NCBI RefSeq assembly: GCF_000328665.1
Contig: NC_019972.1
Location: 1-64,000 of the forward strand
From: Methanomethylovorans hollandica DSM 15978
GTDB lineage: Archaea > Halobacteriota > Methanosarcinia > Methanosarcinales > Methanosarcinaceae
Length of the DNA: 64,000 nt
Direction: 5' to 3'
Shown here: in pieces, positions 51,317 to 61,623 of the stretch
How the letters are laid out: the number at the start of each line of letters is the position of its first letter
How positions within the stretch are numbered: position 1 is the first letter of the stretch
Translations under genes and position numbers: made by a program
Notes under the pieces: generated by a model
Told to the model about the DNA's origin: nothing
Seen by the model: the letters and a program-made list of their open reading frames with translations, nothing else
Database searches by the model: none

Positions 51317-53230
51317 ATGCAAAACTCTCGAATTGATGATCCGATTGCTCAAATACTTGAGAGAACAGTGGCTCAAGTGAATCAGTTAAATGATCCATGG
51401 TACTATGAGTTTTTGTTATCTATTGATCGAAAGCAAGAATTTTTAACAAAAAAGTTATTTATCGTTCCTAAACTTAAGAAATATAGACAGCAACAGATTG
51501 GAAGATATGGACTCTACAACTGGATATTTAGGTTATGGGGGTTAGATAAACCCCTTCAACCGGAATATGTCATCTCAAAAGCAATATTCCTATTCAGTGC
51601 ATCTGTTTTAATTTCAATATTAGTTTCATTTCTTTCAGTAATCCTTTCCTTAATAGTTTTAGTAATTGGGTATTTGATAGCATCACGATGTTTATCAATG
51701 CCCTATAATATCTTGCAAACAATCCGGAGCATGGATTTATTACACTATCCTCAAACAGCTAGTGTATTTGCAGCCAGAGATGTAAAAGAGCTTCTCGAGA
51801 TACTTCAGGATGTAGAAGTAATTGGTCACGAAGTTCAAAGTATGCTTGCCCATTATCTCAATACTCCCAATCCTAGCATATCAACGCTGGAAGGAGAAAT
51901 TGGTGATTACTTAAACAAACATCCATTAACTTCAATGACGTTAATAAAGGATGTTCTAGATGTGTTCAGGACTCCGAATCTTGATATTCGAAAACAACAA
52001 AAGCTGAATATCATGAGGCAATTTCCTTTGGAATTGTCAGAATACTTCAAACGAGTTACAAATGACTATAAACAAATACAGTCAACATCTTTGATGTTCA
52101 GTGAAATGGTAGTTTTTTCAATGTTTATGATTCTGGCAATATTTGGTCTCATTGAAACGCCATTCTCGTTAGTATTACCTGCAGTTGTTATTGCAGTATC
52201 TGATGTTTTTGTCCATCAGTTACTGATGCGAAGTATTTCGATTAGGTTATTCTACAATTTCAGATTGGCAGAGGCTGAAAAAGTTCTTCGTAAAAAATAC
52301 ATAAAACATTCAATTCTGATAGGAGTTATAATATCAGTTGCTTTTGGTTTAATGATTGAAGATCCTAAAGTCGGAATTTTATGTATTATCATGGGAGTGC
52401 CTTTCGTCAGTTATATGATGACATCCTTATTGGCTGTTGTTGTGATCGAACAGGAAGCTCCTCCACTTCCCTTACACAAAATGATAAGAGAATACATTTC
52501 AATGATTTCCTGTATCCGCTTGAATGTCGGAGAAGTCTCAATGAGATCTGCAGTTGACATTGGTCTTAGAGAATTTTATACTGGTCCATTACAGGAGGTC
52601 ATTCGTCCTATAATAACCGACTACCACTTCAATAAAGATATCCATGATATATTGAAGAGAATACATGAAGAAGCATTTAATAGATCTTCTATTCTCAGGC
52701 CATATATTTTCTTCATAGAATCTATTATTGAAACATCACCTGTAAAAGGTAAAAAAACAGAAACAAATCCAGTTGAGCTATTTGATATAATCTATGAAAT
52801 CAGTACTCAAATTTTGAGACCATTGGCACTGAGTTTTGAATCTATCGTTATCATAGGCACAAGCAGAGCTAAATTTACTGGCGTTATCAATGGAATTACT
52901 GCAGGTATATTCATAATTCTTGGTAAAATATTCCAAAATGTTCTTATTAAAGGATTAGGAAATATGGGTAGCTTCATTGGCACCGATAATGCTGGAAATA
53001 TGAGTAACTGGATGATGGATTTCATGGTAGGTATGATTGGTACTCTTAATGGTACGGATCTTATTGCAGCTGGTCTTATATCTTTAGCTGGTACATATCT
53101 TGGTGTCTATCCATTCCAGGAAAAGAGGACAGGAGCATATATAATTAGTGTTGTGTCAGCTATTTTCAGCTCATATGCTGGATTCTTGGCGATGAATAAA
53201 CTAATTGAAATGATGACACATCTATTTTGA
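51317..53230 (+). CDS. TadC/FlaJ-like pilus platform protein
   Basis: 637 residues from MQNSRIDDPIAQ, chosen because GCGGAGGGATT precedes it. Two T2SS-F-type halves are visible: membrane segments at about 90-135, then a cytosolic helical region, membrane segments at about 265-320 and 335-385, a second cytosolic region, and the last segments at about 540-635. This is the archaeal FlaJ/TadC layout, which anchors the pilus in the membrane and engages the GspE-like ATPase. It stands alone, 10 kb from that ATPase gene. Confidence 0.85.
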   Translation: MQNSRIDDPIAQILERTVAQVNQLNDPWYYEFLLSIDRKQEFLTKKLFIVPKLKKYRQQQIGRYGLYNWIFRLWGLDKPLQPEYVISKAIFLFSASVLISILVSFLSVILSLIVLVIGYLIASRCLSMPYNILQTIRSMDLLHYPQTASVFAARDVKELLEILQDVEVIGHEVQSMLAHYLNTPNPSISTLEGEIGDYLNKHPLTSMTLIKDVLDVFRTPNLDIRKQQKLNIMRQFPLELSEYFKRVTNDYKQIQSTSLMFSEMVVFSMFMILAIFGLIETPFSLVLPAVVIAVSDVFVHQLLMRSISIRLFYNFRLAEAEKVLRKKYIKHSILIGVIISVAFGLMIEDPKVGILCIIMGVPFVSYMMTSLLAVVVIEQEAPPLPLHKMIREYISMISCIRLNVGEVSMRSAVDIGLREFYTGPLQEVIRPIITDYHFNKDIHDILKRIHEEAFNRSSILRPYIFFIESIIETSPVKGKKTETNPVELFDIIYEISTQILRPLALSFESIVIIGTSRAKFTGVINGITAGIFIILGKIFQNVLIKGLGNMGSFIGTDNAGNMSNWMMDFMVGMIGTLNGTDLIAAGLISLAGTYLGVYPFQEKRTGAYIISVVSAIFSSYAGFLAMNKLIEMMTHLF

Positions 53231-53441
53231 TGTGTAATCTTATTTTTTAGAAAAATCAGGAAGAGTAGCAGTTATATAGTTAATATTTTTTGGATGAGCT
53301 AATGATGATACAATAATGTATAAAAACGCCATGCAAAATAAGTATCAATATCAGGGCTCTTATACAGGACTTCAACTCCACAATCTGGACATTTTCTGAT
53401 ATATACAGTATCTCCAGGCTTCATAGGAAACATTTCTGAAT

Positions 53442-54321
53442 GAGCCCATATCAAAACTATAAATACTATCTTTCTTAATGTTATTGTGGGGATATGAATG
53501 GAATTCAGAGAACTCTCTGATGATCAATGGAAATTTATGAAGCCACACTTACCACCACAACCAATTACCGGAAGAAAGAGAGCTGATGACCGTAAGGTTA
53601 TCAATGGTATTCTCTTTGTTCTGATAACAGGTTGCAGATGGGGAGATATGCCAGCTATTTATGGTTCCCAGGCAACTGCCTGGAGAAGGCTGAAAAGGTG
53701 GTCAGAGGAAGGTATATGGAACGAGATAATGGAATCTCTTCGGGATTCCGCTTACCAGAAAGGTAAGTTCTCGTTGGATACAGTGTGTATCGATAGCAGT
53801 TTCATCGAAGCTAAAAAAGGGGAGAGGACTCCTCGTACAACGGTCACAAGAAAAGAAAAGGCATAAAGATTCATGCATGTGTAAGTTGTGAAGGTTTTCC
53901 TCTTACAATCCAAATATCTTCTGGAAAAGAGCACGACAGACAGTACTTCATTGAAGTTATGGAGAATATTAAGGTCAATACCCATGGAAGACCAAGAACA
54001 AGACCTCTTGAAGTTCTGGCAGATGCTGCATACGACGATGCAGAGATCAGGCAGTATTTAAGGTCCAGAGCTATCAAAAGCAACATACCGATCAATACAA
54101 GGAACAGTAAAAGAAAGAAAAAAGGAAGACCTACTCGATTTGATGAGGAAACATATCATTACAGAGGAACTATAGAACGATTCTTTGCATGGTTGAAGAT
54201 GGGATTTAGAAAACTGGCAAGTAGATATGAAAGGCTTAATGTGGTTTTCAAAGGATTATTAGATATTGCATGCTTTATGTTGTGTTGGAAAAAGGTGTGA
54301 GAGAAGTTTTGAAATAGGCTC
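53442..54321 (+). mobile_element. IS5-type insertion sequence
   Basis: 880 bp, inverted ends GAGCCCATATCAAAACT and (right, reversed) GAGCCTATTTCAAAACT with 2 mismatches. The target duplication is AAT at 53439-53441 and 54322-54324. One transposase is encoded in two overlapping frames. The clean duplication and the intact disrupted gene on both sides suggest a recent insertion. Confidence 0.85.
53498..54300 (+). CDS. IS5-family transposase in two frames
   Basis: The first frame (53498-53866, MEFRELSDDQWKFMKPHLPP) holds the DUF4096-like N-terminus and the first DDE aspartate (SLDTVCIDSSF). The second continues in the -1 frame after the A-rich CAAGAAAAGAAAAGG near 53850 and runs to 54300, with LADAAYDDAEIRQYL and HYRGTIERFFAWLKMGF providing the remaining D and E. 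Programmed -1 frameshifting is usual in parts of the IS5 family, so the element may be active. Confidence 0.85.
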
Positions 54322-54613
54322 AATTATAAAATGTTCTTAAAGTATTCTTTGGCTCATCCAAGACCTTTACGTCTATTTGATTACCATGGAACATTTGAAT
54401 AATCCCACGACTACAGATTGGCTCGAGTACCGTATCCACTATTTTTTGGCACATGTAATTAGTTTCCATGTTTCTCAAATCCTGTTACTGTCTAGTTCAA
54501 TTGTGCATTTCTACATATTAATATTTTGGTGCTACTATGGCAATGCCTTCAAATATTAATATAATTACGTGTTCGTTTTTGTTACTAATAATAAAGATTC
54601 CTGAGTTTTTAGC

Positions 54614-57600
54614 TCAGGGATCAGCTGATTCATCAACTTTTAATTTTATAGCAGTTAGGAATTTGAGGAAATCAAGGTCCTTACTACTAGCCATAGAATT
54701 TGGAATATCGTTCTGGATTGTGTCAATCACTTCTCTTTTGCCTGTAACGTAAATGGTATCAATTTGTGCATTTTCTCCGGCATTACAGGCTGCAAAGTAT
54801 ATTTCAGATAGTAACTGGGATGTCACTGATTTAACATAAACATATAGAATTTGCTGGTTATTGTTTGTTCCACTGATCCAATGAATACTATTGATATCCC
54901 CTTCTTCGGTGTTCTCTAGAGATCCAACGTCAACTGCTTGTATTTCCCTTGAATCTGTTTTTGTATCAACATTATTTTCCGGGATATACCATTTTACATC
55001 CTTTTGAGATAATCCTACAGTTGAGACATCAAATCCTTCGATCACATATACTGCACCATGTCCTTGTGAAACTGTGTGTTTCAGAACTCCACAGTCTATT
55101 AGTTTTAGGAAAAATCTCCCTATTATATCAGGTGCAATCATTTCACATTCATTTGATACACTTGTTGCAATATTCTCAGCACAGTAGAACTGACTTTTAC
55201 ATGAAAAACGTGCATGGTTTTTCATAACAGCTAGAATAATTGCTTTTTTATCAGGGATTTCAGGACAGAATTTTGTATACTTCATGTATATAAGAATATC
55301 ATCTAAATTCGTTGCTGGTAAATTAATGTTCTCTTTCTGTTCCATTGATTTAGATGGCTGCTGCATTGATTCCTGATTTCTTTCTTCGATTAATTTTTCA
55401 ATTTCCTTTTCTTTACGTAACTGCATACGCTTTGAAGCGAACTCTTCGCCTGTATATGGTCTCCATACTATCCCCAGGTTTCGGTAGAACTTTGCAGCAA
55501 CGTCATATATTCTCTCGTCTGTAATTGTTTTTCCGGCAAGGTTTCTAACATTTGGATCTATAGGAATTGGGTTCCGGATACCATTTTCGACTAGTTTCTG
55601 TTTATATATCTCGTCAATACGACTGAATTTAACTATAAATGGATCAGGAAACGTATTTGGTGCATGAACAAAACATCTTCCTGGCATCATACTTGGCATG
55701 ATATCTGCCTGTTCTTCTTGCAGCATCATACTATCTTCGAGTACTCTTTTATCAGCACCATCTGCAGTTCGGAAAGCTAGTTTAATTGCTGTGTTCAGGA
55801 TTGCATCTCTATATACTGCTCCCGGAGACTGGTCGCATATGTCTACCGACACATCACTGGCACGTACTTCTTTTAGAAGCTCTGAAATTACTTTTACGGC
55901 TCCTCCTGCAGGACTGTCCATTTTACTTGGATGTATTGCAGGGAATATTCGATGTGCTTCTTCAATGACTATCTTATGTCTCATTTCTCCTATACTTGTT
56001 CCATTTTTCTCAAGGTATCCGGCACATGAGCTTAGCATAGAAGCTACAATGAAACTTTTCATTTTCTCGTCTTTTAGCCATGCAAGATTTATCACAACAT
56101 TGTTGTTAAGAAGTTCCTGTGGAGTAATTCCATTTTGAACATTGAAACAATGACCAATACTTCCATTTGTAAAAGGAATCATCTTTCTAACGAGAGCTTC
56201 CTTTACTTCTTTTAATCCCATTCCTTTCTGTTGTCTTGGATCATCATATTGGTCGATTATTTCGATTAGGTCTGTAAAAGAAGGATTGACATATTGTTCA
56301 TATAATTGGTATATGCACGTCGAAAGGATTGAATATTGTGGTGGTGTAAGTGAGTCTCCAAAAGCAACTGCAAAAGCATTTCCAATAAGTTGTATATGCG
56401 AGTCTGTAGATACTTTAGTTGGAACCGTAAATGGATTGAATAGAAGACCTACAGCTGTTTCAGGATTACCTAAACATATTATTTCGGGAGATGGTACGAA
56501 AATACCATGAGCAGATAAATCAAAAAGACCAGCAAGATTGAACCATTCTCCCTTTGTTGGTTCTATTACAAGGACTTTTATACCTTGTCTTATCAGCTGT
56601 TCCATAATTACAAATTCAGCGTTTGTTTTACCACTACCAGTTGCTCCAGTTATGAAACAATGCTCGTTTGCGACTTTAAGGACAGCATAGTGATGGGCTT
56701 TTTCAACTCTTCCAATAAGAATATTTGCTTTTCTGGGATCAGGAAGGAAAACTTGTTTTGTAGGTATTTTAAAGACAACTGATTCCTTTATATGTACAAG
56801 GCTCCCTCCTTCAAAATTCAAGTATTTTGAAAGAACATTAACAGATGCAACCGGATACGTTCCATCGGATAGCATTCCATATGTAATATAGTCTTCAACC
56901 CGTGCTTTACCATCGAGATCATATTCTTTTTTCATAAGTACATTTGGCAAGGTTTGAAGTATTGATTCGACATCTTTCAAAGATTGCTCGTGTGCAAAAA
57001 CAATTATTTCAAAAGCAAACACTTCACGAGCATGCATGAGGTCTTCTTCCTGGTTCTGTAAAAGTGTTGATATCCCAACAGATTCAAACCGTACAACCTC
57101 TGTACTTATTCTATGTTCTAGCATCACGCCTTCAGCTTGTGTCATGTGGGTATAACTTGCATCCTTTCTGAATATTCTGTATCTCTGATCGAGACTAGAA
57201 CGAACATCAGATAATTCTTCATCTGTGATTTTCCTCATTCTGATCATGAAGTCTACGGGTATGTCCAGCTGGCTGAACTGTTCTAATATGATGGTTATAG
57301 ATTGCTGGATAAATTCCGTTCTGGTTTCATCCATTTCTTCCTGATTGATTTTCACTAAACCATTGAAGTTAGTAAATTGGAATTGAGGAGATGATTTAAT
57401 AACAACGGCGTTATTGTTGATAGGTGGTATGTAATCAAGTCTCTCAAATTCAATGTTATGTCTAACCATCAAATTATCGATGTTATCTGCATCCGATTTT
57501 GAGAACGTTACAATTCCCAGGGTATTTTCGTGAAAATTCATTCTTAATATTGCTTTGTCCAGCTGGGATAATAGCTGTGACGTGAAGGCAATTTTATTGA

Positions 57601-57706
57601 GATCTGAAGGCACTTCTCTAATAACAACTTCGTTAGTGGGGGAATTTAGTGTCAAAAGTACACGAAAATTTGAAAGACGAATTTTGTTTCTTATTTTTCC
57701 TAGCAT
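54614..57706 (-). CDS. HerA/VirB4-like DNA-pumping ATPase
   Basis: 1030 residues. Walker A GATGSGKT at 354-361, EPTKGEW about 30 residues later, and Walker B KIVIEEAHRIFP near 590 with the arginine-finger region further on are FtsK-HerA superfamily features. The first 330 residues form a separate N-terminal part, as in VirB4/TraC/CedB-type proteins; the last 200 residues have a coiled coil and winged-helix-like sequence. CGGAGGAG precedes the ATG. It is the best candidate for a DNA or protein translocation motor in the pilus-like cluster. Confidence 0.85.
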   Translation of the reverse strand: MLGKIRNKIRLSNFRVLLTLNSPTNEVVIREVPSDLNKIAFTSQLLSQLDKAILRMNFHENTLGIVTFSKSDADNIDNLMVRHNIEFERLDYIPPINNNAVVIKSSPQFQFTNFNGLVKINQEEMDETRTEFIQQSITIILEQFSQLDIPVDFMIRMRKITDEELSDVRSSLDQRYRIFRKDASYTHMTQAEGVMLEHRISTEVVRFESVGISTLLQNQEEDLMHAREVFAFEIIVFAHEQSLKDVESILQTLPNVLMKKEYDLDGKARVEDYITYGMLSDGTYPVASVNVLSKYLNFEGGSLVHIKESVVFKIPTKQVFLPDPRKANILIGRVEKAHHYAVLKVANEHCFITGATGSGKTNAEFVIMEQLIRQGIKVLVIEPTKGEWFNLAGLFDLSAHGIFVPSPEIICLGNPETAVGLLFNPFTVPTKVSTDSHIQLIGNAFAVAFGDSLTPPQYSILSTCIYQLYEQYVNPSFTDLIEIIDQYDDPRQQKGMGLKEVKEALVRKMIPFTNGSIGHCFNVQNGITPQELLNNNVVINLAWLKDEKMKSFIVASMLSSCAGYLEKNGTSIGEMRHKIVIEEAHRIFPAIHPSKMDSPAGGAVKVISELLKEVRASDVSVDICDQSPGAVYRDAILNTAIKLAFRTADGADKRVLEDSMMLQEEQADIMPSMMPGRCFVHAPNTFPDPFIVKFSRIDEIYKQKLVENGIRNPIPIDPNVRNLAGKTITDERIYDVAAKFYRNLGIVWRPYTGEEFASKRMQLRKEKEIEKLIEERNQESMQQPSKSMEQKENINLPATNLDDILIYMKYTKFCPEIPDKKAIILAVMKNHARFSCKSQFYCAENIATSVSNECEMIAPDIIGRFFLKLIDCGVLKHTVSQGHGAVYVIEGFDVSTVGLSQKDVKWYIPENNVDTKTDSREIQAVDVGSLENTEEGDINSIHWISGTNNNQQILYVYVKSVTSQLLSEIYFAACNAGENAQIDTIYVTGKREVIDTIQNDIPNSMASSKDLDFLKFLTAIKLKVDESADP

Positions 57707-57781
57707 TTTCTCCTCCGATTATAATTACATTTTGATTACGTTTTTCAAAGCTTAATGGTTAAATTCATGGTAGTATTTTGT

Positions 57782-58405
57782 TCATATTCCTAAACTCCTT
57801 AGTGCTGGATCAGCGAATGTAAAAAATCTAATTGTGATGTTCTGGAATATGGGTATTGTGACTAGTAGTATTGTAATAATGGCTCCAAAAGCAAATACCT
57901 CAATTGGCCTCCAATAAGCATTCAATTCGGGCTCTGGAAAAATGTTTACCATATAATAGGATTTGAAGGATATTGGATACAAGAATCGGCATTTGTATCC
58001 AGTTATTGACATAAGAGTCATTTTTAAGACCCTTACTACCAGTGTTGCTGCAAGCAGACTATAAATCAATCTTTCAGAGAACCCAACAAGAAGGATAGTT
58101 GTTAGAGTAATAAGAACAGGAATTGTTATTGCTAAAAACAGAGATTCATCGTTTGCAACTTGGATTTCTCGATGGGGACGATTTCCAGTATACCGGATTT
58201 TTTCGTATATAATGGTTAGTACCTGGATTAAAATAAAGAATCTACCTGCGATCAAACAAGAAAGAATAATCAAGAAGATTGCACCAAACCTAAGAGAAGC
58301 ATAAAATTGTAAAAGACCATCCGTATGCAAAAAAGTAAATAATATGTATATAATTATTCCTACAGCGGCTCCAACAACTATCGATAGATTTCTTTGAGTA
58401 TGCAT
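57782..58405 (-). CDS. Multi-pass membrane protein
   Basis: 207 residues, about five membrane segments with a polar loop (KIRYTGNRPHREIQVANDES). CGGGAGGAA precedes the ATG. It starts the leftward operon that includes the HerA-like gene, so it may form the membrane channel used by that ATPase. The family is unknown. Confidence 0.65.
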   Translation of the reverse strand: MHTQRNLSIVVGAAVGIIIYILFTFLHTDGLLQFYASLRFGAIFLIILSCLIAGRFFILIQVLTIIYEKIRYTGNRPHREIQVANDESLFLAITIPVLITLTTILLVGFSERLIYSLLAATLVVRVLKMTLMSITGYKCRFLYPISFKSYYMVNIFPEPELNAYWRPIEVFAFGAIITILLVTIPIFQNITIRFFTFADPALRSLGI

Positions 58406-58495
58406 TGTTCCTCCCGTGCACGGACTCTTTATTAAAGCAGAAAGTAAGCATAACTATATATAACAAACAAGCATAAAAAGATTTGCGAGGTTTTT
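58406..58495. promoter_or_regulatory. Divergent promoters of the two transfer operons
   Basis: ACTATATATAAC near 58454 is a symmetric TATA-like box between the leftward membrane/HerA genes and the rightward small genes. Confidence 0.45.
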
Positions 58496-58672
58496 ATGAC
58501 TATTAAACAGTCTACAAGGCTATTAGTAGCAATTCAAGAGGATCTAATTAATCTGGCGTTTTTTAGTGCAATAGCTATGAGAATCATGGAAACTATTCCT
58601 ATAATGGGATGGCTATATATGTCCAGTGCTATGCAAAAAACGCTTAAATTCATTCTGGGTGCGATAATATGA
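58496..58672 (+). CDS. Small membrane protein, first gene of the rightward operon
   Basis: 58 residues, MTIKQSTRLLVAIQEDLINL followed by an alanine/methionine-rich hydrophobic part. GCGAGG precedes the ATG. Its stop overlaps the next ATG (ATGA). Confidence 0.5.
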   Translation: MTIKQSTRLLVAIQEDLINLAFFSAIAMRIMETIPIMGWLYMSSAMQKTLKFILGAII

Positions 58673-58926
58673 TTACAACGGCAGCAGACTGGATTTTTGA
58701 CACAATGACTAAGTATGCTCTCTTGGCGATAACATTGATGTTTATGATTAATTATGTCTATGATCTTGTAGCTTATAGCATGGCGTTACAAGCATACTCG
58801 ATAGTTAATCCTTTTGGACCAGACATAACTATCTGTGGAATTTCGATAAATCCTTTTGAAGATACTGCTCGAACAGCAGCACATGAAATTCTGGCTGTTT
58901 TCTATCCAAAACCTGCTGGATGGTGA
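58669..58926 (+). CDS. Small membrane protein
   Basis: 85 residues with one long hydrophobic region (about 14-45) and a soluble tail with two cysteine-poor loops ending FYPKPAGW. Coupled to the genes on both sides. Confidence 0.65.
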   Translation: MITTAADWIFDTMTKYALLAITLMFMINYVYDLVAYSMALQAYSIVNPFGPDITICGISINPFEDTARTAAHEILAVFYPKPAGW

Positions 58927-58930
58927 AATT

Positions 58931-59143
58931 ATGTTTAATAAAAAAGCTAAATACTTTTCTATAATTTCAATATACAATGAACTGATTTCATTGGCTTTTC
59001 CAATAATAATGATTGCTGTTGCCTGTTCTGCGTATAATGTGATATTAGATTCATCTACAGTTGCATATGGTACATTATCAACTCAAATTGGAAATGTAGG
59101 AGATTCATTGTCCAATGCCTTGAATACAATAATGACAACCTGA
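58931..59143 (+). CDS. MFxxK small membrane protein
   Basis: 70 residues from MFNKKAKYFSIISIYNELIS, then a hydrophobic segment (about 21-40) and a polar tail. GGTGAAATT precedes this ATG; the longer frame overlaps the previous gene and has no site. Third locus with the MFxxK start. Confidence 0.65.
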   Translation: MFNKKAKYFSIISIYNELISLAFPIIMIAVACSAYNVILDSSTVAYGTLSTQIGNVGDSLSNALNTIMTT

Positions 59144-59154
59144 GGTACAAGATC

Positions 59155-59742
59155 ATGTTAAAAAGTGCTGTGATGCTTGCATGTGACCTATTAATGATAA
59201 TTGCTGCTTTTGGTCTGGCAGGTTATTATTACAGTGCGAATCAAATGTCTGCAGGAGAATGGTATATGTTGCAATATGACGTAGAAACACTTGCGACTAA
59301 CATAAATACCGCTGCTGCAATTGATGGGTATGTTGAAATGTCTATGACAGTACCGCCATATTCTTACATAAGCGTTTATAATGATGATATATCGCTTCCA
59401 TCATATGGTACCGTTGTAGGTGTAAAAGTTAGTTCTCAGAGAAGCATGGAATGGCTTGTATTTAATACTTTAATTGAAGGCTCAAGAAGATACAATCAAT
59501 TGGGGTATGTAATGGGTCCTGTTACAAGAGGAACAGCAAGTGTTTTCCAAACAATTTTTGTAGAGAAAACAACAGTATCTCATACTCAGATTTCGTCCCC
59601 TGCGTTTACTACTATTATCGATAATACGTATGGTGATGAATCAGAAGAGTTTGATATTATTCTTGATGGAACACAAAAATATCTCCATTCAGGCGATGGT
59701 TATGTATATCCAATTGTTTCCATGGAAGTAACTGCAGTTTAA
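59155..59742 (+). CDS. Pilin-like exported protein
   Basis: 195 residues: MLKSAVMLACDLLMIIAAFG, one N-terminal hydrophobic helix, then an outer domain rich in strands, serine, threonine and tyrosine, as in pilins and pseudopilins. GAGGTACAAG precedes the ATG. No A24 cleavage motif can be read with confidence. Confidence 0.65.
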   Translation: MLKSAVMLACDLLMIIAAFGLAGYYYSANQMSAGEWYMLQYDVETLATNINTAAAIDGYVEMSMTVPPYSYISVYNDDISLPSYGTVVGVKVSSQRSMEWLVFNTLIEGSRRYNQLGYVMGPVTRGTASVFQTIFVEKTTVSHTQISSPAFTTIIDNTYGDESEEFDIILDGTQKYLHSGDGYVYPIVSMEVTAV

Positions 59743-59763
59743 TTATCAATCGGAGGAGCTTAG

Positions 59764-60300
59764 ATGCTCGAGGAAATCAATAGGCATTCCGTATCGTTTA
59801 CAATGTATTTAGTGATAGTAGCAGTAGTTATCCTTTTCGTAGGTGCAATAGAAATATCTATGTCAGTTCCCATTGGAATGACACAGGGTGCTGCAAATGC
59901 TAACTTCGCATCTAAATCTATGCTTTCTGGAGGATTAACAAGAACTGCAGCTATCATTGCAATGCCAAAGCTTGTTGGAATTAATCATGCAGATCTTGAA
60001 TTTGATCGTTTTTCGGGAGGAATTAGTGTAGGCGGAGATACAAGAGCGAACGGATATAGAATTAAAATAAATGGAATAGGCTTTACAGAGGATCAATCAG
60101 AAATGATGTTCCCATATGGACTGCCAATAGACAATTTCTTCCCTGAATCAGGAGTGATTCATACCGGGGAAGTAAAAGTAGTTTATTTCTATAATGTTCG
60201 CTGGACAGGCCTGTATCAGTCTGCTGAAGTCAGAGATTATCCAGAAGAAGTATTGAGTCCATTTGGTGAGATAATTGATTTTGAACATGTAGTTGATTAA
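59764..60300 (+). CDS. Pilin-like exported protein
   Basis: 178 residues: a short charged leader (MLEEINRHSV), a membrane helix (about 12-32, FTMYLVIVAVVILFVGAIEI) with a glutamate near its end, and a strand-rich exterior. The leader, helix and E position resemble a type IV pseudopilin. GGAGGAG precedes the ATG. Confidence 0.7.
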   Translation: MLEEINRHSVSFTMYLVIVAVVILFVGAIEISMSVPIGMTQGAANANFASKSMLSGGLTRTAAIIAMPKLVGINHADLEFDRFSGGISVGGDTRANGYRIKINGIGFTEDQSEMMFPYGLPIDNFFPESGVIHTGEVKVVYFYNVRWTGLYQSAEVRDYPEEVLSPFGEIIDFEHVVD

Positions 60301-60308
60301 GGTGAAAC

Positions 60309-61112
60309 ATGAGAACGATTGCCTATATGGTTGCTCTGATGTGTGTAGGAATTATTATTTCATCCTCAACAGCAGTTTTTGTGGTACTATTGCTTACTGG
60401 AGAAAAAGCAGGTTTCCAGCAAGCAGCTGCTACGCTTGATACAGCTTCAGTTGCAGATTATCTTACTACTCATTATACATCATATTGTGATGGGACTTTA
60501 GCTGAAGACAATTACAATATCAATCCTTTTTATATGGTAAGTATGTATGATTTTGACGGGAATGGAGAGTATGATTATATTCAACGAATTAATGAAGTGA
60601 ACGATGGAGCCTTCAATATATATGCTGGTAGTGTTTCTTTCATGCTCAATGATCCAGAACATGAAGAATTAAGTACCGTTACACAAAGTATTACCTATAA
60701 TGTATCATCAACAAGATGTGATTGGTCGGATCATGTATCAGGTATTCATTCTCTACGTTATAATGCATTTTTAGCACTTAGGAATTTTATGTCTGCTGCT
60801 GCACAACAGATTATGGATCTGTTAGATCGAGCACTAGACTGGATTAATATGGTGTTTACTACTTCAGGAGAAACAGGGGATCTTGATGTTGTTCTCTCCA
60901 TACCGGCAGTTCCAACAGTTCCTTTTTCACTAACTCCGGCTGTTACAAAGAATGCAGAGATTCATTACACAATTCCAGTAATAATTACTGAAGGAGATAC
61001 AACTGTGTCGGATGCAACAGCAGCAGAGTTACACGTTGTTGAAGTTTCATCTAGAGTTACATTCTATGATGTTAGATCATATTTAAACAACGTAACTGAA
61101 CAGTGGAGTTGA
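60309..61112 (+). CDS. Exported membrane-anchored protein
   Basis: 267 residues with an N-terminal membrane helix (MRTIAYMVALMCVGIIISSS) and a soluble exterior that includes a DFDGNGEYDY segment, possibly a calcium-binding loop. A short amphipathic region lies near 160-190. GGTGAAAC precedes the ATG. It is probably a minor component of the same surface structure. Confidence 0.65.
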   Translation: MRTIAYMVALMCVGIIISSSTAVFVVLLLTGEKAGFQQAAATLDTASVADYLTTHYTSYCDGTLAEDNYNINPFYMVSMYDFDGNGEYDYIQRINEVNDGAFNIYAGSVSFMLNDPEHEELSTVTQSITYNVSSTRCDWSDHVSGIHSLRYNAFLALRNFMSAAAQQIMDLLDRALDWINMVFTTSGETGDLDVVLSIPAVPTVPFSLTPAVTKNAEIHYTIPVIITEGDTTVSDATAAELHVVEVSSRVTFYDVRSYLNNVTEQWS

Positions 61113-61116
61113 ATAA

Positions 61117-61608
61117 ATGTTTCAGAAAAAGAGCCGTTATATATTCAGTGATTATACTCCAACAATAGATGCATTATTAAGTGTCACAATGCTATCTATA
61201 ATTGCAATAGCAGTATTGTCTGTTCCATCTCCAGACTCTTATATGCAAGATGTTCGAGTCGATATACTTACAGTCCAGGCTCGACAAATCGCTGTACCAA
61301 CAACAATTGCACTATGGCCTGATCTTGGTGTCAATTATGAAATTGGGAAATATGAATCAACTTCAATTTCAGGCTATCAAAATAACTTTGAAAACACTGT
61401 CCAAGAAGAAACAATGTCTTTTTTGACGGATACAATCGAGATGAACACACTAACTGCTCACCAGTACCAGATATTCCTAACTATGGAAGGGAGAAGAGAA
61501 CCAGATTCTTCTCTTGCAACGTGTAATGGGAATTATGGCATGAGTTGGATAAACCATGCAACATGTGATCCTGATGAACCATTGTCATATGTTATTATAA
61601 AACACTGA
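61117..61608 (+). CDS. MFxxK exported protein
   Basis: 163 residues: MFQKKSRYIFSDYTPTIDAL, a membrane helix (about 21-40) and a soluble part with two cysteines near the end (TCNGNYG and ATCDPD). It has the MFxxK opening found in the small proteins, here on a larger protein, right before the GspE-like gene. Confidence 0.65.
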   Translation: MFQKKSRYIFSDYTPTIDALLSVTMLSIIAIAVLSVPSPDSYMQDVRVDILTVQARQIAVPTTIALWPDLGVNYEIGKYESTSISGYQNNFENTVQEETMSFLTDTIEMNTLTAHQYQIFLTMEGRREPDSSLATCNGNYGMSWINHATCDPDEPLSYVIIKH

Positions 61609-61623
61609 TATGAGGTAGAAAAT

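Larger units (their letters stand above)
53299..54469 (-). pseudogene. Zinc-motif gene split by an IS5-type element
   Basis: The minus strand encodes 49 residues from 54469 (METNYMCQKIVDTVLEPICS ... TLRTFYN), is broken by the insertion, and continues from 53438 to 53299 (SEMFPMKPGD ... KCPDCGVEV ... LLYHH). Removing the element and one copy of the 3-base duplication restores a 95-residue frame with a CPDC pair. GGATTTGAG lies before the ATG. No family recognised. Confidence 0.75.
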
